A stretch of 64,000 bases of DNA from NCBI RefSeq assembly GCF_001884065.1, contig NZ_MACH01000116.1, positions 310,001 to 374,000 on the forward strand. Reading direction: 5' to 3'. The position numbers and the translations under genes were made by a program. The notes below the pieces were generated by a model. It was not told the DNA's origin and did no database searches. It was given only the letters and a program-made list of their open reading frames with translations. Positions 16,762 to 26,762 of the stretch are shown here, piece after piece. Source of the DNA: Bacillus proteolyticus (lineage in GTDB: Bacteria; Bacillota; Bacilli; Bacillales; Bacillaceae_G). The first letter of the stretch is position 1. Every line of letters begins with the position of its first letter.

Positions 16762-17952
16762 ATGAAATTATTTCAACCTTCTGAGATAGTAACATCATTG
16801 CCTACACAATTTTTCGCTTCACTTGTTGCAAAAGTTAACAAGGTCGTTGCAGCTGGTCACGATGTTATTAATCTAGGTCAAGGTAATCCAGATCAACCAA
16901 CACCGCAGCATATCGTAAAAGCTTTACAAGATGCTGCAGAAAAGACCATTCATCATAAATATCCGCCATTTCGCGGACACGAGAGCTTAAAAGAAGCCGT
17001 GGCAACATTCTATCAACGTGAATATGATGTAGTAGTAAACCCCAAAACTGAAGTTGCTATTTTGTTTGGTGGAAAGGCTGGATTAGTAGAATTACCAATG
17101 TGTTTTACAAACCCTGGTGATACTATTCTCGTTCCAGATCCAGGCTATCCAGATTATTTATCAGGAGTTGCTTTAGCAAAAGCACAATTTAAAACAATGC
17201 CGCTTATTGCAGAAAATAAATTTTTACCAGATTATACGAAAATTGATAGTACTATCGCTGAACGTGCAAAATTAATGTTTTTAAACTATCCAAACAATCC
17301 TACTGGTGCTACTGCATCAAAAGATTTTTTTGATGAAACCATTCATTTTGCTAATAAACATAATATATTAGTTGTTCATGATTTTGCTTACGGCGCTATT
17401 GGGTTTGATGGTCAAAAGCCGGTTAGTTTCTTACAAGCAGACGGTGCCAAAGATACAGGAATTGAAATTTATACTTTATCAAAAACTTTCAATATGGCGG
17501 GATGGCGTATTGCTTTTGCAGTAGGGAATGAAAGTGTTATTGAAACAATTAACTTATTACAAGATCATATGTATGTTAGTATATTTGGTGCAGTTCAAGA
17601 TGCTGCCCGTGAAGCACTATTAAGTTCACAATCTTGCGTCGTAGACCTTGTAAATAGTTACGAATCTCGCAGAAACGCTCTTATTTCAGCTTGTCATTCA
17701 ATTGGTTGGAATGTAGATATTCCAACAGGATCATTCTTTGCATGGCTTCCTGTACCAGAAGGATATACATCTGAGCAGTTTTCTGATATTTTACTAGAAA
17801 AAGCACACGTTGCAGTTGCTCCTGGTATTGGATTTGGTGAGCACGGCGAAGGGTATGTCCGCGTTGGTCTCTTGCATACAGAAGAACGATTACGAGAAGC
17901 CATTAATCGAATTGATAAATTGAATTTTTTCAAAAAGTCATTGACAACATGA
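16762..17952 (+). CDS. mtnE: methionine-salvage aminotransferase (class I/II PLP)
   Basis: 396 residues. It is a PLP-dependent aminotransferase that converts 2-keto-4-methylthiobutyrate to methionine. NYPNNPTG (175-182), the PLP Lys241 in LSKTFNMAGWR and the C-terminal Arg in YVRVGLL are visible. ATG 16762 follows AGGTGG at six bases. It diverges from mtnU and is not directly behind a riboswitch; the mtnWXBD S-box starts after its end. The position in the cluster makes the substrate call safe. Confidence 0.9.
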   Translation: MKLFQPSEIVTSLPTQFFASLVAKVNKVVAAGHDVINLGQGNPDQPTPQHIVKALQDAAEKTIHHKYPPFRGHESLKEAVATFYQREYDVVVNPKTEVAILFGGKAGLVELPMCFTNPGDTILVPDPGYPDYLSGVALAKAQFKTMPLIAENKFLPDYTKIDSTIAERAKLMFLNYPNNPTGATASKDFFDETIHFANKHNILVVHDFAYGAIGFDGQKPVSFLQADGAKDTGIEIYTLSKTFNMAGWRIAFAVGNESVIETINLLQDHMYVSIFGAVQDAAREALLSSQSCVVDLVNSYESRRNALISACHSIGWNVDIPTGSFFAWLPVPEGYTSEQFSDILLEKAHVAVAPGIGFGEHGEGYVRVGLLHTEERLREAINRIDKLNFFKKSLTT

Positions 17953-18005
17953 AAAATATCTGACAAAATTCAGTTATCTTAAAAATTAAAACATTTCTAA
18001 ATACT

Positions 18006-18112
18006 TCTTATCAAGAGCAGGTGGAGGGACGAGCCCGACGAAGCCCGGCAACCGATCTACATAATTGTAGACACGGTGCTAATTCTCGCAGCATTACGCT
18101 GACAGATAAGGA
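18006..18112 (+). ncRNA. SAM-I (S-box) riboswitch of mtnWXBD
   Basis: CTTATCAAGAGCAGGTGGAG opens the aptamer, followed by GACGAAGCCCGGCAACC, ACGGTGCTAATTC and GACAGATAAG, the full set of conserved S-box blocks. P1 is CTTATC with GATAAG. It faces away from the first S-box and gives both salvage operons the same SAM response. Confidence 0.95.
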
Positions 18113-18121
18113 GCTGGTTGT

Positions 18122-18154
18122 AAAAAAACCTCTCCTTAGCTGAGAGGTTTTTTT
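18122..18154 (+). terminator. S-box terminator of mtnWXBD
   Basis: AAAAAAACCTCTC and GAGAGGTTTTTTT with a seven-base loop, 22 bases before the mtnW start codon. Confidence 0.9.
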
Positions 18155-18176
18155 ATTTAACTAGGAGGTTATAACA

Positions 18177-19421
18177 ATGAGCGGAATTATAGCGACGTAT
18201 TTAATCCATGACGATTCACATAACTTAGAAAAAAAAGCTGAGCAAATTGCACTTGGGTTAACAATTGGCTCTTGGACTCATTTGCCACACTTATTGCAAG
18301 AACAATTAAAACAGCATAAAGGCAATGTCATTCATGTTGAGGAATTAGACGAACAAGAGCATACCAATTTGTATCTAGGTAAAAAAGTAAAACGCGGGAT
18401 TATTAAAATCGAATACCCGTTATTAAATTTCAGTCCAGACTTACCAGCGATTTTAACAACTACATTCGGAAAGCTATCACTTGATGGCGAAGTGAAATTA
18501 ATTGATTTAACTTTTTCAAACGAGCTAAAAAAACATTTTCCTGGTCCAAAGTTCGGTATTGATGGCATTAGAAATATTTTACAAGTGCATGAACGTCCCC
18601 TTTTAATGAGCATTTTTAAAGGGATGATTGGACGAAATATTGGGTATTTAAAAACCCAATTACGCGATCAAGCTATTGGTGGTGTAGATATCGTAAAAGA
18701 TGATGAGATATTATTTGAGAATTCATTAACACCACTAACAAAGCGCATTATATCTGGAAAAGAAGTTTTACAAGCAGTATATGAAACATACGGCCATAAA
18801 ACGTTATATGCAGTAAATTTAACAGGACGAACTTTTGACTTAACAGAAAATGCGAAGCGCGCAGTACAAGCTGGTGCTGATATTCTATTATTTAATGTAT
18901 TTGCTTACGGACTAGATGTACTACAATCACTTGCAGAAGATGCTGAAATTTCAGTTCCTATTATGGCTCACCCTGCTGTGAGTGGTGCTTATTCATCATC
19001 CAAGCTATATGGAGTCTCATCTCCATTATTACTCGGAAAGCTATTACGTTATGCTGGTGCAGATTTTTCTTTATTCCCATCTCCATATGGGAGCGTTGCG
19101 TTAGAGAAAAAAGAAGCTCTCAACATTTCAAAGTATTTAACTGAGGAAGACACATTTTTCAAGAAGAGCTTTGCTGTCCCATCTGCTGGCATTCATCCTG
19201 GTTTCGTTCCCTTTATCTTGCGAGATTTCGGTAAAGATGTTGTTATTAATGCTGGTGGCGGGATACATGGGCATCCGAATGGAGCACAAGGTGGTGGAAA
19301 AGCTTTCCGCACTGCAATTGACGCTACTTTACAAAGCAAGCCACTCCATGAAGTAGATGAAATAAATTTGCATAGCGCACTACAAATATGGGGAAATCCC
19401 TCTCATGAGGTGAAATTATGA
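18177..19421 (+). CDS. mtnW: 2,3-diketo-5-methylthiopentyl-1-phosphate enolase (RuBisCO-like)
   Basis: 414 residues of the form IV RuBisCO family. It enolises 2,3-diketo-5-methylthiopentyl 1-phosphate. The [10 protein letters not shown] motif carries Lys174, the residue carbamylated in this family, and Asp176/Glu177 as metal ligands. The true RuBisCO loop-6 pattern is not kept, as expected for an enolase. AGGAGG lies before ATG 18177. It is the first gene of mtnWXBD and overlaps mtnX by four bases. Confidence 0.96.
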   Translation: MSGIIATYLIHDDSHNLEKKAEQIALGLTIGSWTHLPHLLQEQLKQHKGNVIHVEELDEQEHTNLYLGKKVKRGIIKIEYPLLNFSPDLPAILTTTFGKLSLDGEVKLIDLTFSNELKKHFPGPKFGIDGIRNILQVHERPLLMSIFKGMIGRNIGYLKTQLRDQAIGGVDIVKDDEILFENSLTPLTKRIISGKEVLQAVYETYGHKTLYAVNLTGRTFDLTENAKRAVQAGADILLFNVFAYGLDVLQSLAEDAEISVPIMAHPAVSGAYSSSKLYGVSSPLLLGKLLRYAGADFSLFPSPYGSVALEKKEALNISKYLTEEDTFFKKSFAVPSAGIHPGFVPFILRDFGKDVVINAGGGIHGHPNGAQGGGKAFRTAIDATLQSKPLHEVDEINLHSALQIWGNPSHEVKL

Positions 19422-20077
19422 GTATTCAAGTATTTTGTGATTTCGATGGTACGATTACAAATAATGATAACATTATGTCCATTATGGAAAAATTCGCACC
19501 ACCAGAAGCAGAAGAAGTAAAGAATAGAATTTTATCACAAGAGCTATCTATTCAAGAAGGTGTTTCTCAATTATTTCAAATGCTACCTACTAATTTACAC
19601 GATGATATGATTCAATTTTTAAAAGAAACTGCCGAAATCCGTAGTGGCTTTCATGAATTTATACAATTTACAAATGAAAATAATATTTCTTTTTACGTTA
19701 TATCAGGTGGAATGGATTTCTTCGTCTATCCACTCTTGCAAGGAATCATTCCCAAAGAGCAAATTTACTGTAATAAAACAGACTTTTCAGATGAACACAT
19801 CACAGTGAATTGGCCTCACCCTTGTGATCATCACTGTCAAAATAATTGCGGATTATGTAAATCATCTTTAATCCGTAAATTAAGTGATACAAATGACTTC
19901 CATATTGTGATTGGAGATTCTATTACTGATCTACAAGCTGCGAAACACGCAGATAAAGTGTTCGCCCGCGACTTTCTTATTACCAAATGTGAAGAAAATC
20001 GTATTGCTTATACACCGTTTGAAACATTTCACGATGTTCAAGCTGAATTAAAACATTTGTTGGAGGTGAAATTATGA
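19418..20077 (+). CDS. mtnX: 2-hydroxy-3-keto-5-methylthiopentenyl-1-phosphate phosphatase
   Basis: 219 residues of the HAD superfamily. The nucleophile motif DFDGT (8-12) is at the N-terminus, VISGG gives motif II and [13 protein letters not shown] motif IV. It removes phosphate from the enol product of MtnW to give acireductone. [13 protein letters not shown] segment (around residues 130-150) holds four Cys and may bind metal; this is usual for MtnX. It overlaps both neighbours by four bases (ATGA). Confidence 0.95.
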   Translation: MSIQVFCDFDGTITNNDNIMSIMEKFAPPEAEEVKNRILSQELSIQEGVSQLFQMLPTNLHDDMIQFLKETAEIRSGFHEFIQFTNENNISFYVISGGMDFFVYPLLQGIIPKEQIYCNKTDFSDEHITVNWPHPCDHHCQNNCGLCKSSLIRKLSDTNDFHIVIGDSITDLQAAKHADKVFARDFLITKCEENRIAYTPFETFHDVQAELKHLLEVKL

Positions 20078-20712
20078 AACAACTTTTTCGTCAATGGTAT
20101 GACTTAAGCGAGATTAAAAAAGAGTTAACAATACGAAATTGGTTTCCAGCAACAAGTGGTAATATTTCTATAAAAGTTAGTCATGAGCCACTTACTTTTC
20201 TTATTACAGCAAGCGGTAAAGATAAAACAAAAACTACTCCAGATGATTTTCTATTAGTAGATCATCTAGGGGTTCCCGTATTAGAGACTGAATTACGCCC
20301 TTCAGCAGAAACAATATTGCATACACATATTTATAACAATACGAATGCCGGATGCGTACTTCATGTTCATACAACTGATAACAATGTCATCACAAATTTG
20401 TATGGTGATGCAGTCACCCTTCAAAATCAAGAAATTATTAAAGCTCTTGATATTTGGGAAGAAGGTGCAACGATTCACATTCCTATTATTGAAAACCATG
20501 CTCATATCCCAACACTTGGAGAGGACTTACGAAAACATATACAAGGAGATTCGGGAGCAGTATTAATCCGTAATCATGGTATTACCGTATGGGGCCGAGA
20601 TAGCTTTGATGCAAAGAAAAGATTAGAAGCTTATGAGTTTTTATTCCAATTTCATATAAAACTATTATCAATTCAAGGAGGCGTTTCTAATGGCGCAAAT
20701 TCGTATTCATGA
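20074..20712 (+). CDS. mtnB: methylthioribulose-1-phosphate dehydratase
   Basis: 212 residues of the class II aldolase/adducin fold. It dehydrates methylthioribulose 1-phosphate to the diketo product used by Mtn[10 protein letters not shown] near the N-terminus, [10 protein letters not shown] with the zinc His pair, and [10 protein letters not shown] with the third His are present. It starts inside the mtnX stop and its last 23 bases overlap mtnD, whose ribosome site lies within mtnB. Confidence 0.95.
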   Translation: MKQLFRQWYDLSEIKKELTIRNWFPATSGNISIKVSHEPLTFLITASGKDKTKTTPDDFLLVDHLGVPVLETELRPSAETILHTHIYNNTNAGCVLHVHTTDNNVITNLYGDAVTLQNQEIIKALDIWEEGATIHIPIIENHAHIPTLGEDLRKHIQGDSGAVLIRNHGITVWGRDSFDAKKRLEAYEFLFQFHIKLLSIQGGVSNGANSYS

Positions 20713-21202
20713 AGTAAATACTCGCATTGAAAATGAGGTGGAAGTATCAAAATTTCTACAAGAAGAAGGCGTTTTAAATGAGAAATGGAATATTTCTAAA
20801 CTTCCTACTCATTTAAATGAAAATTATTCATTAACAGATGAAAACAAAGCTGAAATATTAGCGGTGTTTTCAAAAGAAATCGCTGATGTTTCAGAGCGCC
20901 GAGGTTATAAAGCATATGATGTGATTTCACTTTCTAGTAGCACACCTAACCTTGATGAGTTATTAATTAATTTCCAAAAAGAACACCATCATACTGACGA
21001 TGAAGTTCGCTTTATTGTCAGCGGTCATGGCATCTTCGCTATTAAAGGAAAAGATGGTCGATTCTTTGACGTTGAACTTGAGCCTGGTGATCTTATATCT
21101 GTACCTGAAAATGCAAGACATTATTTTACCTTACAAGATGATCGCCAAGTTGTAGCTATTCGTATTTTTGTTACAACAGAAGGTTGGGTTCCAATTTATT
21201 AA
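20690..21202 (+). CDS. mtnD: acireductone dioxygenase
   Basis: 170 residues, cupin fold. The metal site [15 protein letters not shown] and the later His in NARHYFTL are conserved. It oxidises acireductone: the iron form yields formate and the keto acid that MtnE transaminates to methionine, the nickel form is off-pathway. AAGGAGG precedes the ATG inside mtnB. It is the last gene before a strong terminator. Confidence 0.96.
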   Translation: MAQIRIHEVNTRIENEVEVSKFLQEEGVLNEKWNISKLPTHLNENYSLTDENKAEILAVFSKEIADVSERRGYKAYDVISLSSSTPNLDELLINFQKEHHHTDDEVRFIVSGHGIFAIKGKDGRFFDVELEPGDLISVPENARHYFTLQDDRQVVAIRIFVTTEGWVPIY

Positions 21203-21212
21203 GGTAGCTAGT

Positions 21213-21252
21213 TGAATAAAAGATTGGAACCCCTTTTCCAATCTTTTATTCA
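21213..21252 (+). terminator. strong terminator of mtnWXBD
   Basis: A perfect 17-base stem (21213-21229 with 21236-21252) around CCCCTT. Confidence 0.92.
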
Positions 21253-21505
21253 CTCTACATATATACATCCTCCTATGGAACAGGCTTATTTCATAACATT
21301 GAAGTAAGCCTGATTTTTTATTCACTAAAATAATTTGTCCCTTTCGTTTATTCAAATCACACTTCCATTTTATCAAGTACATTTCGGAATACTTTTTGAA
21401 CATTTATCGAACTTTTTTTGAATTTTTTCTGAAAATTCTGTTTTACGTATGATATACTACAACTAATAAGAAGGAAAAGAATATTGCAAGCAGAGGGGGA
21501 TAATC

Positions 21506-21781
21506 ATGAGTTTACTTATCGCACTTATACTAGGAGTTTCATGTGGAGCTATTCCTGTCATTTTAGGAGCTATTATGGAAGAATTAGAAGTTGGTGTTTT
21601 AGGTTTTGCAGCATCTTGTGTAAGCGCTTTATTTTTCGGTTTGTACGGTGCTATTCCTGTTTCTATCCTGTGCGCATTTTATATACTACGCCATGCTCGC
21701 GCAAAACAGTTTGGTCCTAATCACATTGCACAAGTTATTCCATTCCCAATTGAACGCTGCCGCCGCGCTTCCAGCCTATAA
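21506..21781 (+). CDS. 91-residue membrane protein
   Basis: Two long hydrophobic stretches rich in Gly, Ala and Val (about 2-24 and 30-62) and a basic C-terminal tail ending in IERCRRASSL. GAGGGGGA lies upstream of the ATG. No family is recognised. A TATACT -10-like hexamer lies near 21453. It ends at the terminator shared with the convergent gene. Confidence 0.6.
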   Translation: MSLLIALILGVSCGAIPVILGAIMEELEVGVLGFAASCVSALFFGLYGAIPVSILCAFYILRHARAKQFGPNHIAQVIPFPIERCRRASSL

Positions 21782-21816
21782 ATTATCCAACTTAAATATT
21801 ATGCCTGCCTAAATAA

Positions 21817-21848
21817 ATAAAAAGTCCTCAGATGAGGACTTTTTATTT
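21817..21848. terminator. bidirectional terminator
   Basis: AATAAAAAGTCCTCA and TGAGGACTTTTTATT with only two loop bases, between convergent genes. Confidence 0.88.
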
Positions 21849-22175
21849 ATTTTCTTCTAGAAATTGAAACAATTCTTGCAAATGAAGTGCATCTTCACTA
21901 TAGCTAACGGACACGTGACATGTCCCTTCAATCTCAGCATGCATATAAAGGGCAATTCCATCTCGATCATATTTCAATGCCAAATAAAAATCCATTTCCT
22001 CTAACATCTTTTTCGAAGTTCGGATAACATAATGCCCTTTCTCATCTCGTCCATATTCGAAACTTGGCTCAAAATCGTATTTTTGTTTAAAAGCTTCTTT
22101 TTGCTTATCATTAATCTGTACACAAGTTGATTGCTGCACAGCATCAATCATCTCATCAAACTTTTGGAGATCCAT
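21843..22175 (-). CDS. 110-residue protein of unknown function
   Basis: A soluble acidic protein starting MDLQKFDEMIDAVQQSTCVQ. It has a mixed helix/strand pattern and no known motif. It begins one base after the stop of the dehydrogenase at 22177-23058, so it is the last gene of a three-gene operon with the serine hydrolase. No function can be read. Confidence 0.6.
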   Translation of the reverse strand: MDLQKFDEMIDAVQQSTCVQINDKQKEAFKQKYDFEPSFEYGRDEKGHYVIRTSKKMLEEMDFYLALKYDRDGIALYMHAEIEGTCHVSVSYSEDALHLQELFQFLEENK

Positions 22176-22176
22176 C

Positions 22177-23058
22177 TCACTTACCCCCTATGTATTTTTT
22201 GTATAACACTTGCGTTCCGCTATTCTCTTCTCCAGCTACGATTAGTTCTTCATACAATTCCTTCGCTAAGGTTAAACCCGGTACTGGTAATTGTAGTTTT
22301 TCAGCTTCATCTAAAGCAATCTTCATATCTTTCATAAAATGCTTTACATAAAAACCAGGTTCAAAATCTCCCTTTAACATTCGAGGAGCTAAATTACTTA
22401 ATGACCAGCTACCTGCTGCTCCTGTTGAAATACTCTCTAATACTTTATCTGGATCTAGTCCAGCCTTTTTCGCATAAGCAACAGCTTCACATACTCCAAT
22501 CATGTTGGAAGCAATTGCAATTTGATTACACATTTTTGTATGTTGTCCACTCCCTGCTGGTCCTTGCAGCTGAATATTTGTTCCTAGTTTTTCAAATAAC
22601 GGTAAACATTTATCATATATTTCGTTCTCTCCACCGACCATAATTGCGAGTCTTGCTTCTTTCGCACCGACGTCTCCTCCAGATACAGGCGCATCTAACG
22701 TATATATATTCTTACTTTTACCAGCTTCATTAATACGTTTTGCCAATGTTGGTGTAGATGTTGTGAAATCAATTGCGATCGTGCCTTCATTTGCATTCTC
22801 CAAAATCCCATCTATCCCAAAATACACTTCTTCTACATCATGTGGATATCCAACCATAGTCATTACAACATCAACTTGCTTTACTAACACTTTCGGTGTA
22901 TCACACCAAATCGCACCCTCCTGTACTAAAGAATCCGCTTTTTCTTTCGTTCTATTATACACATATACTTTATAACCACTTTGCATTAAATGGTTAACCA
23001 TACTTTTTCCCATCACACCTATACCAATGAAACCTATTGATAAATTTTTATTTTCCAT
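22177..23058 (-). CDS. 3-hydroxyisobutyrate-dehydrogenase-family oxidoreductase (YkwC-like)
   Basis: 293 residues. Rossmann motif GFIGIGVMGKSM (about 9-20), substrate motif DAPVSGGDVGAKEA and catalytic Lys in GSGQHTKMCNQ identify the beta-hydroxyacid dehydrogenase family (3-hydroxyisobutyrate, tartronate semialdehyde and related). It resembles B. subtilis YkwC, whose substrate is uncertain. The gene lies four bases downstream of the serine hydrolase gene. Confidence 0.85.
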   Translation of the reverse strand: MENKNLSIGFIGIGVMGKSMVNHLMQSGYKVYVYNRTKEKADSLVQEGAIWCDTPKVLVKQVDVVMTMVGYPHDVEEVYFGIDGILENANEGTIAIDFTTSTPTLAKRINEAGKSKNIYTLDAPVSGGDVGAKEARLAIMVGGENEIYDKCLPLFEKLGTNIQLQGPAGSGQHTKMCNQIAIASNMIGVCEAVAYAKKAGLDPDKVLESISTGAAGSWSLSNLAPRMLKGDFEPGFYVKHFMKDMKIALDEAEKLQLPVPGLTLAKELYEELIVAGEENSGTQVLYKKYIGGK

Positions 23059-23062
23059 CTTC

Positions 23063-24193
23063 TCATCCCCTTTGTTCTAATAAATCATTTACCATCTTTC
23101 GAAATTCCTTATTAAAATCATCATCCAAACCATTCTTCACATTTGAGAATAAAATAACAAACGTTCCTTTTTCTTTATTGAAATTATTAAACGTATTCCA
23201 ACCAGATAATACACCATGATTATGAAAATAGTCCGGATATATATAAAAACTAAATGCATATTTCCGTTCTGCTGAAGGTGTAAACATCGCTTGTATACTT
23301 TGTTCAGAAAGAAGCTTTCCATTTATAATCGCTTCATCTAATTTTTTCATATCCCCTACTGTCGTATACATCTCACCAGATCCATATAACCAGTCCATTC
23401 CTAATTTTTGCGCTGGTACAAGTTCTTGATCTTTCTTCACATAACCCTTCGTGAAATTTTCATCTCCAGGTACCATATTTCCCATACCTGATTCATGCAT
23501 CTCTGCCTTTGTAAATATATTTTCTTTTATATAATCTCCTAAAGGCTTTTTCGTTATATTTTCTATAATATAAGCGAGCACCATATAATTATAATCCGTA
23601 TACTTCCAACCTGTCCCTGGTGGAAAATCTAACTTTTGACTTCCAATCCAATTTATTAAATTTATACGTGAAGCTACATTAACCTTTCCTTTCCCATTTT
23701 CCGGTAAACCAGATGTATGCGTTAATAAGTGATATAACGTAATGTTTTTATCTGCTGGAAATGAAGGAATGTATTTATTTACATTCTCTTGAATATTTAA
23801 CTTCCCTTGTTCTTGCAACTGTAAAATGGACGTAGCAACAACTGTTTTCGTAATAGAACCGATACGATATTTTGTTTGAGGCGTATTTTCTATTTTATTT
23901 TGAACATCAGCATATCCATATCCTTTATTCAATATAACATGCTCTTTATCTGTCACCAAAACTGTCCCATTAAATTGCTTTCCTACTAAATATTGATCTA
24001 ACTTTTGAGATATACTAGCATAATCAATTTTTTGTACTTCTTCTATATTATCCTGTACCTCTGACTCAATAGCGGGAGTTACCTTTGTTGTTAATACTGC
24101 TTGTTCCTTTAGATCGGGACTATAGAGAAAATAGTATACTCCGCTGCAAACTACAACAGACAGTGAAGCCATAATCATTATTTTTTTTTTCAT
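23063..24193 (-). CDS. membrane-anchored serine hydrolase, class C beta-lactamase fold
   Basis: 376 residues. An N-terminal transmembrane anchor (about 5-24) is followed by a linker and a beta-lactamase/PBP4*-like domain. The catalytic Ser113-x-x-Lys116 is in GSITKTVVA, the YxN element in KYTDYNYM, and a HNHG segment takes the place of the KTG motif. Such proteins act outside the cell on peptides or D-amino-acid bonds; real beta-lactam hydrolysis is unlikely. It is first in the operon with the YkwC-like gene. Confidence 0.82.
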   Translation of the reverse strand: MKKKIMIMASLSVVVCSGVYYFLYSPDLKEQAVLTTKVTPAIESEVQDNIEEVQKIDYASISQKLDQYLVGKQFNGTVLVTDKEHVILNKGYGYADVQNKIENTPQTKYRIGSITKTVVATSILQLQEQGKLNIQENVNKYIPSFPADKNITLYHLLTHTSGLPENGKGKVNVASRINLINWIGSQKLDFPPGTGWKYTDYNYMVLAYIIENITKKPLGDYIKENIFTKAEMHESGMGNMVPGDENFTKGYVKKDQELVPAQKLGMDWLYGSGEMYTTVGDMKKLDEAIINGKLLSEQSIQAMFTPSAERKYAFSFYIYPDYFHNHGVLSGWNTFNNFNKEKGTFVILFSNVKNGLDDDFNKEFRKMVNDLLEQRG

Positions 24194-24251
24194 ATTGTTC
24201 CTCCATAATTACTTCGTGAAGAATGGTCCCCCATATTCTATTATCAGGCAA

Positions 24252-24284
24252 TAAAAAAAAATCGCAACAATTTGTTGCGAAAAA
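24252..24284 (-). terminator. terminator of the diguanylate cyclase gene
   Basis: TCGCAACAAATTGTTGCGA hairpin, followed on the minus strand by a run of nine T. Confidence 0.85.
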
Positions 24285-25577
24285 TCACATTTTTTCCTTT
24301 CTATATATACATACTTGATTTTTCCCATTTTTTTTTGCTTCATATAATGCAATATCCGCTCTTTGCATTAATTCCTCTTTAGTAATTCCTTGCTCATATA
24401 ACGCAACTCCAAAACTCGCTGTTAATTTCGAAATTCCAGAGAACTGCTTTGTTTCAATGAAAAATCGTAACGATTCCGCAACTTGAAACGCTTCTTTTTC
24501 TACCGTATCTGTCACTAATATTATAAATTCTTCTCCTCCCCACCTTGCAAATATATGTTGATGTTCAACTTTAGATTTCATAAGATCTGCAAGTTGTACT
24601 AATGCTAAATCGCCAAAATCATGACCATATGTGTCATTTACTGATTTAAAGTTATCTATATCAAACAAAATAAGTGCTATTTTTTTATCATTACGTGTTA
24701 CATTCTCCCACTCTGTCTCCAATATTTGTTGGAATTTCAAACGATTATATATTTCTGTCAATGAATCTATCATAGCCAGTCTTTCTTGCTCTTGATAGAT
24801 TTCATCTAATTCTGTAATCTCTGTGCATTTTACTATAAATCGCGATAAGTCTTCTGGTAATGGTGTCGCACGTAATAAAAAGGTAGAAGCTTCCCCTTCA
24901 TAATTGTGCATCTTAATTCTTCTTCCATTTGATAAAGTATCATCCAGCCATGTTACATCGTGAGTCGTCGAATAATATCCAGTCTCTCTTATAAGATGTT
25001 CTGCAAACACTAGATGTTGTTCACGATAGGTAATTAAATTATCATATCCGAAAAACTCTAAAAAATTTGTATTACAATCAACAATCTCATCATCTTCTAC
25101 TATAAATAATAAATCATTTTGAAAATCAAACATCGTTTGAAGTAATTCCTGCTGCAAACTTACTTGTCGCACTAAAGAAAGCTGATATAAACTCTTATTC
25201 ACTTCCTCCAATACTACTTGTGGGGTTACTGGTGCTATAACAATATTACGTATTCCTAACAGTAGTAAATCTGCAAACTCATTGTTTATCTGTTGATCCC
25301 AAATGATAATGAATGTGCTCTGTGAATTATATATATTCTTTATATATTTTATTTGAGCAAAATCTGTTACATACATAATTACAATATGCGGTCTAGTTCT
25401 ATGAAACAACATTTCTCCTTCTTCAAAACTATTTGCTATAAACATACATTTTGGATGGACGTTTTCTATCGTTTGTTGATGTGTACATCCATCTTCTATA
25501 TAAAGGACATTCAACTGAAGATCTTGTAATACATTTTGGAAAACAGTATTCTCTAATAAAAAATGTAGTATGTTCAT
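24285..25577 (-). CDS. GGDEF diguanylate cyclase with receiver-like and PAS-like parts
   Basis: About 430 residues. The C-terminal 160 residues form a GGDEF domain with the active-site motif RWGGEEF and DIDNFKSVNDTYGHDFGD before it, so it should make cyclic di-GMP. The N-terminal 120 residues look like a degenerate receiver domain (HIVIMYVTD, FIIIWDQQ) without a clear phospho-acceptor pocket. The middle (about 140-250) is PAS-like (DLLFIVEDDEIVDCNTNFLE). No signal peptide. An adjacent GTG at 25580 is an alternative start; the ribosome site is poor for both. Confidence 0.82.
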   Translation of the reverse strand: MNILHFLLENTVFQNVLQDLQLNVLYIEDGCTHQQTIENVHPKCMFIANSFEEGEMLFHRTRPHIVIMYVTDFAQIKYIKNIYNSQSTFIIIWDQQINNEFADLLLLGIRNIVIAPVTPQVVLEEVNKSLYQLSLVRQVSLQQELLQTMFDFQNDLLFIVEDDEIVDCNTNFLEFFGYDNLITYREQHLVFAEHLIRETGYYSTTHDVTWLDDTLSNGRRIKMHNYEGEASTFLLRATPLPEDLSRFIVKCTEITELDEIYQEQERLAMIDSLTEIYNRLKFQQILETEWENVTRNDKKIALILFDIDNFKSVNDTYGHDFGDLALVQLADLMKSKVEHQHIFARWGGEEFIILVTDTVEKEAFQVAESLRFFIETKQFSGISKLTASFGVALYEQGITKEELMQRADIALYEAKKNGKNQVCIYRKEKM

Positions 25578-25795
25578 CACTAGTCTTCACTCACTTCATA
25601 TATCTTGTTCTACTGAATTCCTCGTAATCATTTTATAAAAAATAGTTCTCAAAAAAATCCGATTAGTGAGGAATGCATATTAACAAGCTAATTGAGAATG
25701 TTATCTTCGCTTATCTACTCTAGAAATTCCTTTTTTAGTGTATGATTATAGGAATTGTATCGTTTGTATGAATGCCCCATCTCGTCACTTAAAAC

Positions 25796-25823
25796 TTGAC
25801 AATTAAAATAAAGTTATTATATC
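25796..25823 (+). promoter_or_regulatory. nitroreductase promoter
   Basis: TTGACA (25796-25801), 16 bases, TATATC (25818-25823). Confidence 0.65.
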
Positions 25824-25836
25824 CTTAAATTCAATA

Positions 25837-25853
25837 ACTTACAAAATGTAAGT
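25837..25853 (+). promoter_or_regulatory. perfect palindrome, probable repressor operator
   Basis: ACTTACA-AAA-TGTAAGT, just downstream of the promoter. The TTAC...GTAA form resembles operators of YodB/CatR (MarR-DUF24/HxlR) redox sensors, which repress nitroreductases and quinone reductases in bacilli. The repressor itself is not in this window. Confidence 0.6.
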
Positions 25854-25908
25854 AGAATATATTACATTTATTTCATATTAAGTTGATATGTAATTTGGAG
25901 GATATATA

Positions 25909-26526
25909 ATGACAAACAATGACTTTTTTAACGTTTTATATGAACGCACATCTACACGTGCATTCAACCCTGAAAAAGAAATTTCATCTACAGAATTACA
26001 TGAAATTTTAAAAGCCGCTGCACAAGCACCTTCTGCTTGGAACTTGCAACACTGGAAATTCCTTGTTTTCCAAGGCGAAAACGTACAAAAACGATTACAT
26101 CCAATTGCTTATAACCAACAACAAATTCTTGATGCTTCTGCCGTAGTCGCTATTTTAGGTGATTTAGAAGCATATAAAAATGTTGAACCTGTTTACGGTC
26201 CAATTGTTGAACAAGGATTTATGAAAGAAGAAGCAAAAGAGCGCTTAGCTAAAAACATTGAATCTGCATATACTCGTGAGCAATACCCACGAGATGCTGC
26301 CTTTTCAAATGCTGCTTTAGCAGCAATGCAACTTATGCTTGCTGCTAAAGCAACTGGTTGGGATACTTGCGCTATTGGTGGCTTCAACCCACAGGCACTA
26401 ATGGAAGAATTTAATGTTTCATCTCGTTACGTACCAATTATGCTTATTACAATTGGTGAATCCACTTTAAAAGGTCACCCTGCACCACGCATGAGCGTAG
26501 AACAAGTGAGTGAATGGGCGAAATAA
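25909..26526 (+). CDS. nitroreductase-family NAD(P)H oxidoreductase
   Basis: 205 residues. The FMN phosphate motif RTSTRAF near the N-terminus, QAPSAWNLQHWKFLV and the C-terminal GESTLKGHPAPR are typical of the nitroreductase family (YodC/YdgI/MhqN-like). It reduces quinones or nitro compounds with NAD(P)H via FMN. GGAGG lies before the ATG. The operator upstream suggests induction by electrophiles such as quinones, which fits the family. Confidence 0.88.
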   Translation: MTNNDFFNVLYERTSTRAFNPEKEISSTELHEILKAAAQAPSAWNLQHWKFLVFQGENVQKRLHPIAYNQQQILDASAVVAILGDLEAYKNVEPVYGPIVEQGFMKEEAKERLAKNIESAYTREQYPRDAAFSNAALAAMQLMLAAKATGWDTCAIGGFNPQALMEEFNVSSRYVPIMLITIGESTLKGHPAPRMSVEQVSEWAK

Positions 26527-26529
26527 TAA

Positions 26530-26563
26530 AAAAACGAAGGTAATTTCATTACCTTCGTTTTTT
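26530..26563 (+). terminator. terminator of the nitroreductase gene
   Basis: AAAAACGAAGGTAAT and ATTACCTTCGTTTTT around TTC. Confidence 0.9.
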
Positions 26564-26762
26564 TATATTCTGTTACACATCCGTAATATTACAATGTATT
26601 ATTCGACATCTATACATAGAAAAATCGTAATTTTCATGCTATCCCCATAAACAAATATGGCGTTTTGTGTCGAAATTTGTTAAACCACCGAAAGATAACC
26701 GTGTATTTTTGTTACAATTGTGATACAATGATAACAAATAGATAACAAGAGAGGGATTTTCA

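Larger units (their letters stand above)
25581..25908. other. 328-base intergenic region
   Basis: It separates the divergent cyclase and nitroreductase genes. It holds the nitroreductase promoter and operator, listed separately. No frame with a ribosome site was found in the remainder (25581-25790). Confidence 0.5.

Noticed and set aside
23063-24193. True beta-lactamase resistance gene
   Set aside because: The catalytic SxxK is present, but the membrane anchor, lack of the KTG motif and operon partners point to a PBP4*-like or peptidase-type serine hydrolase.
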